From Dryas octopetala (taxonomy: Eukaryota; Streptophyta; Magnoliopsida; Rosales; Rosaceae), in contig OY992840.1 of NCBI GenBank assembly GCA_963921425.1, forward strand, positions 932,501 through 996,500: DNA of 64,000 bases. The letters run 5' to 3'. Both the position numbers and the translations under genes were made by a program. Positions 59,985 to 64,000 of this stretch are shown piece by piece (within the stretch, counting starts at the first letter, position 1; each line of letters begins with the position of its first letter). The notes beneath the pieces were generated by a model. It ran no database searches, was not told where the DNA came from, and saw nothing but the letters and a program-made list of their open reading frames with translations.

Positions 59985-60957
59985 ACTAACCGTAAACCCA
60001 TCCCATCGAGATGACGATCTAGTTGTCGTTGTGACATGGCTTTAGTTAATGGATCTGATACATTATTTTATGTAGAGACTTTAAGGATGCTGACACTGCC
60101 TTCAAAGACAATCTCCTTCAGGACATAATAACGTATGTCTATGTGTTTGGATTTATGATGAGACCTTGGGTCCTCTTCTTGCGCTATTGCTCCATTGTTA
60201 TCATAGTAGAGTCGTACTGATGATTGAATGGAAGAAACCACACTGAGTTGAGTTATGAACTTCTTAATCCAAACAGCCTCATTTGCTGCTTCACAAGTAG
60301 CAATGTATTCCGCTTCCGTTGTTGAATTTGCTGTGGTGGTTTGTTTATAACTTTTTCAACAAACTGCTCCTCCGTTCAGTAGATAAACGCACCCAGAAGT
60401 GGACTTCAGATCATCTACATATGATGCAAAGTCTAAATCTGTGTAACCTTCCACTTCCAACTCTCATCCACCATAGACCAGAAACATGTCCTTAGTTGTT
60501 CTCAAGTACTTAAGAACACATTTAATTGTCATCCAATGGGCATCTCCTTGGTTGGACTGATATCTGCTGGTTACACTCACAACGTGCGCTATATCAGGCT
60601 TGGTACATATCATGACATACATCAAACTACCAATTGCAAAAGCATACGGTTTGTTTTTCATCATATGAATTTCTTCTGGTGTCTTAGGACACATTTCCTT
60701 TGACAGTTTGATGCCATGTCTCTCAGGTAGTAAACCACCTTTTGAGTTATTCATGCTGAACTTGTTCAACACTTTATCTATGTACAAAGATTGGGACAAT
60801 CCCATGAGCCTCCTCGATCTATCTCTATAAACCTTTATACCAAGAATGTATGAAGCTTTTCCCAAATCTTTCATTGAGAAAGTTTTGGATAACCATACTT
60901 TGACTGAGGTTAACATTGCTATAACGTTTCCGATAAGAAAATGAAATCCACGTAAAA
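59985..60957 (-). pseudogene. Copia RT/RNase H C-terminal part with stops
   Basis: The minus strand reads FYVDFIFLIGNVIAMLTSVK (degenerate YVDD), then KTFSMKDLGKASYILGIKVYRD, SQSLYIDKVLNKFSM, YAFAIGSLMYVMICTKPDI and RYQSN. RNase H follows: [51 protein letters not shown] and DPLTKAM. Stops interrupt it at least three times (after LVYGG, at AVC-KSY where Trp is expected, and at VST-NNVSD). It ends about 30 bases before the polypurine tract of the 58329-59955 LTR, so both belong to one element. The 5' part of RT is missing because another element is inserted at 60958. Confidence 0.8.
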
Positions 60958-61978
60958 TGAACAATGAACAAAATAAACATCAAAGTATTGAACAAAGAAC
61001 TTGGACAAGAATTGAAATCAGAACAATCCAATTGCATAAAATAAATCGATACCGCAATTCTTGTGAGGAGAATGACAGAGCTACAAACCTAATGATCTTG
61101 AAACTAAGATATGAAAACCTAAAGGCACCTCGAACGGTAGCAACTAAGAATAATTAAAAGCAAAAGAACTTTAAGAGTTTTTTGAGACTTGAGAGCTTGT
61201 GTGTGTTGAATGTTGAATGTGTGTCTTTCTTTTCTCTCGAATACATCTATTTATAAGGGTGCTAGGATACAGCCATAGGTAATAGACCATTTCTTGGCCC
61301 GAAATCATCTTTCTTCTCCTAGTAGGACTCGAACTTTTGAGATTTCTTTTTGTCAACGAATTTTTGTCATTGATGTGGATTGAAATTCCTTCGATAGTAT
61401 GAGTCCTTACTTGATTTGTATTGAGTCCTTGTTTGACTAGGTGACTTGTTCATCAAACTTTCCGAATCCTTTCCAAAGTTGGACTCTAAGAGAATCTTGG
61501 ATCAAATTTCATCATTAATGAGAATAGAAATCCTTTCCAAAGTTGAACTCATTGCTTGATTTGGTTTACTTGTGATTTTGGACTCATTTTTCAGAGTTGG
61601 TCGAGTGAATAGGCCACAAAAATCTCTACCGGCCATTTTATTGAGACGGGCTCATCCATTTTATGGCCCTGACGTTGGTCTTAAAAACTTTTAATGGGTT
61701 GTTGGCCATATAGGCTAGTAGTCTTAAACAATCATTGGCCTCCAAGCGAATCTTGGCCCTTGAACCACAAATTAAAGGGAAGTGGATTAAAATACTCCTT
61801 GGCCACAAACTATTTTTGGCCAACAACACCTCATTGGCCAAAACATGGAAATTAGCCAATAACACTTTTTTGGCCAAAACACAAAAATTGGCCATCAACA
61901 CTCCCTTGGCCACAACTTACGTTGGCCAAAAGCATTTCTAGACCAAAATAGTCCAAGTGTTATTTTTTTGTACAAACA
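60958..61978 (-). mobile_element. 3' LTR of a second minus-strand retroelement, inserted in copia RT
   Basis: On the minus strand it runs from TGTTTGTACAAAAAAATAAC (61978) to …GTTCATTGTTCA (60958). A TATA-like TTATAAATAG lies near 61251. Just outside the 61978 end is a purine-rich GCTTGGGGGCAA on the minus strand, the likely polypurine tract, so the body of the element lies to the right. The junction at 60958 cuts the RT frame just before YVD. TAAAA (60953-60957) would be the target duplication. Confidence 0.5.
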
Positions 61979-62225
61979 TTGCCCCCAAGCTTTATAGTCC
62001 AAGCGATTTGAGGCTATAAAGCTTTAGTTTCTCTTGCTCTTGTACTTGGAGTATGGCCATTGCTACTTAATTGGCTTATAAAAATTTCGGCCAATCTTGG
62101 CCTTTTTTTGAATTATGGCCAACCTTGGCCATTTTAAGAATTATAGCCAACCTTGGTCATTTTAAGAATTATGGCCAACCTTAGCCTTTTTTAGAATTAT
62201 GGCCAATCTTGGCCATTTTTCCTTT
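61625..62225. repeat. TTGGCC-rich minisatellite-like region
   Basis: TTGGCCA words recur dozens of times. Between about 62090 and 62222 they form four to five units of roughly 30-33 bases built on AATTATGGCCAACCTTGGCC. The left part overlaps the LTR at 60958-61978. No coding meaning is evident. Confidence 0.65.
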
Positions 62226-63141
62226 GAAAGAAACATGGCTACAAATCAAGGGTAACCTCCTTTTTTTTTTTTTTCTTTTTTTGTACATGGCCATCTCTTA
62301 TTGGCTATTCCTAAAAGTAACTTTAACTAAAGCATTTCAAAGTTCAAACTCTCTACTACACTTCAAGCCACCACCACATCTTGATATATATTTGAATATA
62401 TATATGTTAAATATATTCATCCACATAATTTATATAGAAACCATCCACCTATCTGGCCTTTAAATCCCACAGCGTATTCATCCACATAATTTATATATAG
62501 AAGTCATCCACCTATTTGGCCTTTAAATCCCACAACTGCTACTTTGCAGCCAACTACCACTTTGCTTTCTTTTCTTTTTAACTAAACAACCAAAGCAAAT
62601 TTCACAAACCAAAACAGAAAGAGATAATACTCTTCTGCACGTGACTTTCTTGTAGTTGCTCTCCTTATACGTACCTAGCCCCTACAATCTTATAAAACAA
62701 ATGAGATCCTTTCAATTTCTTTCCCTGCCTGGTGCCTACAATGACTCACATTTCTTCCACAAAGGCACCAAAAATTCATGATCTATGAATTTTCTTGCCT
62801 TCTAACATTCTTGCTGCACCACCCTTTCAAGAAGTTCTTCTCCCCCAACATTTTACAAGGTTCACAACTTCACCCAACTCAAGCCATTTATCCCTCTTTT
62901 ATATATATATATATATATCCTTTCCAATTTTCCTTTGTATTCAACAATTGTTTGCTTGAAATTCGTCTTGGACCTGAATTTGTGATTGAAATTGATGCAC
63001 TCTTTGTGGATTTGGATTTGTAGGATGCCATGATTGGCTTGTTCTAAGTGCTTGAAGGTGTGCACGCCACGTGTTTGTCGTTTTGCTTAAGTGACGTCAA
63101 GCTTCTTATTTTGTTAGGTTTTTCTTGTTTTCAAGCACATC
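62226..63141 (+). other. Leader/promoter-like region of the PMD frame
   Basis: It contains a tandem duplication of about 57 bases (near 62415-62530, with CATCCACATAATTTATAT), an AT run at 62900-62919 and pyrimidine-rich text ahead of the ATG at 63142. It could be the 5' region of the downstream frame; this is inference. Confidence 0.35.
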
Positions 63142-64000
63142 ATGGACGTAAAAGCTATCAAGGCATATTACAAGAAACTCCATGAGGCTCTCCAGGTGGA
63201 TGTTGATGCTTACTCAACAGAGCCTTATGATCCCATTGACCCCAACGCCGCATCCGGAGCCATGACTTTCACCCTCGACCCTCATTTTCATGGCCCTATT
63301 CCTAACATTGTTGCCAAGGTCATGCTATCCCCGGAAGAAGATCCTCATATTTTTTGCCATAAATCATTTGATTGGCAAGGGTGGGAAGCAACAAGGTCAT
63401 TTAAATGTTGGCCATTACCTATGAAACATAAGGAAACAATTAGGGTTCTGGACATGGATTGGAATCGTTGGTTTAAGCGACAAGAGATGACTTGCAAACA
63501 CTATGGATTTAAAGTGGGATATACGATGCATTGAAGTTTTGCTACCATGGCTTTTTTTAGTGTGATCGAACACTAATTTTGGCCACCTTATTCTTTTGGT
63601 CCACCTCCACCAACACTTTGAGATTATGGTTTGGGATGATGACTCTCATCCTCTTGGACTTGGCCGCAATCGCGGGTTTTCAGCCATATAAAGTAACTGT
63701 TAGCGTGGCAACGCTTCCCAAAAACAAAGAGAAACTTGACTACTCAAGCAAAAAGACTAAGAATTATGTGACATTTGTGAAGACTAATGCCAAGGCCTCT
63801 AAGACCATCTCGAACAAAGAACATGTTGCATTTTTGCAAGTTTGATTGTGCAAATACGTCTTTTGTACGGGTAGCGGCATGATGACCACGAAGTCTCAAT
63901 ATTTGGCCGAATTGTTGGTCACCGACATTCCCGTAGCTCTTAGCCCCATTGTGATTTCCTACCTCTACCGTGGTCTTTGGAAGATAGCCAATAATGATCT
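63142..64000 (+). pseudogene. Plant mobile domain (PMD) protein gene, broken, runs off the window
   Basis: The first frame (63142-63534, 130 codons) starts MDVKAIKAYYKKLHEALQVD and ends at TGA. After a frame change near 63540-63580 the second frame reads FFWSTSTNTLRLWFGMMTLI, LLDLAAIAGFQPYKVTVS, FVKTNAKASKTISNKEHVAF, then a TGA where Trp would be expected (63843-63845), then LCKYVFCTGSG, YLAELLVTDIPVALSP and ISYLYRGLWKIANND up to the window edge. This pattern is that of the PMD (aminotransferase-like) domain, found in MAIN/MAIL1 and in many transposons. It lies antisense inside the minus-strand retroelement suggested at 60958, so it is more likely transposon-borne than a host gene. The second half of the domain is outside the window. 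Confidence 0.6.

Overview
This is a nuclear genome window from a flowering plant, almost certainly a eudicot. It has spliced genes with canonical GT-AG introns, AT-rich intergenic DNA, nested Ty1/copia elements, a gypsy-type solo LTR and many small TIR transposons (MITEs). I cannot name the species from sequence alone.

Only four host genes are supported, all in the first 31 kb. (1) The last exon of LSM7 (2302-2391, +); its other exons must lie left of the window. (2) A complete five-exon MCD1-type chloroplast division gene (6428-8111, +). (3) A complete five-exon tonoplast monosaccharide transporter of the TMT2/MSSP2 type (9527-13825, -, with an intron in its 5' UTR), convergent with MCD1. 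(4) A complete 15-exon MLO gene (24063-30635, -) closest to clade III (MLO5/7/8/9/10). They have no evident shared pathway; the arrangement is ordinary gene neighbourhood. Between them lie MITEs with identifiable target-site duplications (TSDs), a MULE N-terminal fragment (18431-18775) and a 2.6 kb solo LTR (20289-22931).

From about 31 kb to the end the window is transposon-on-transposon. In order: a CACTA-like terminus split by a long-TIR MULE-like element (31458-33050); a foldback element (34046-35228); a 1.95 kb segment present twice (35643-37588 and 42484-44430) enclosing a 4.9 kb both-ends-truncated SIRE-like copia fragment; a minus-strand copia gag/protease split by a Harbinger-type element (44385-46993); a plus-strand decayed copia (47596-53119) carrying a 384-bp hAT element with a perfect 8-bp TSD; a 1.43 kb hAT-type element (53889-55319); a second SIRE-like LTR (55503 onward); a partly duplicated copia LTR (57589-59955) and its minus-strand RT/RNase H; and an LTR of another element inserted in that RT. 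The interior of this last element appears to carry an antisense plant-mobile-domain (PMD) reading frame that runs off the right edge.

The most unusual structure is the near-identical 1.95 kb duplication flanking the SIRE fragment. It looks like a double-strand-break repair product with filler DNA rather than an LTR pair.
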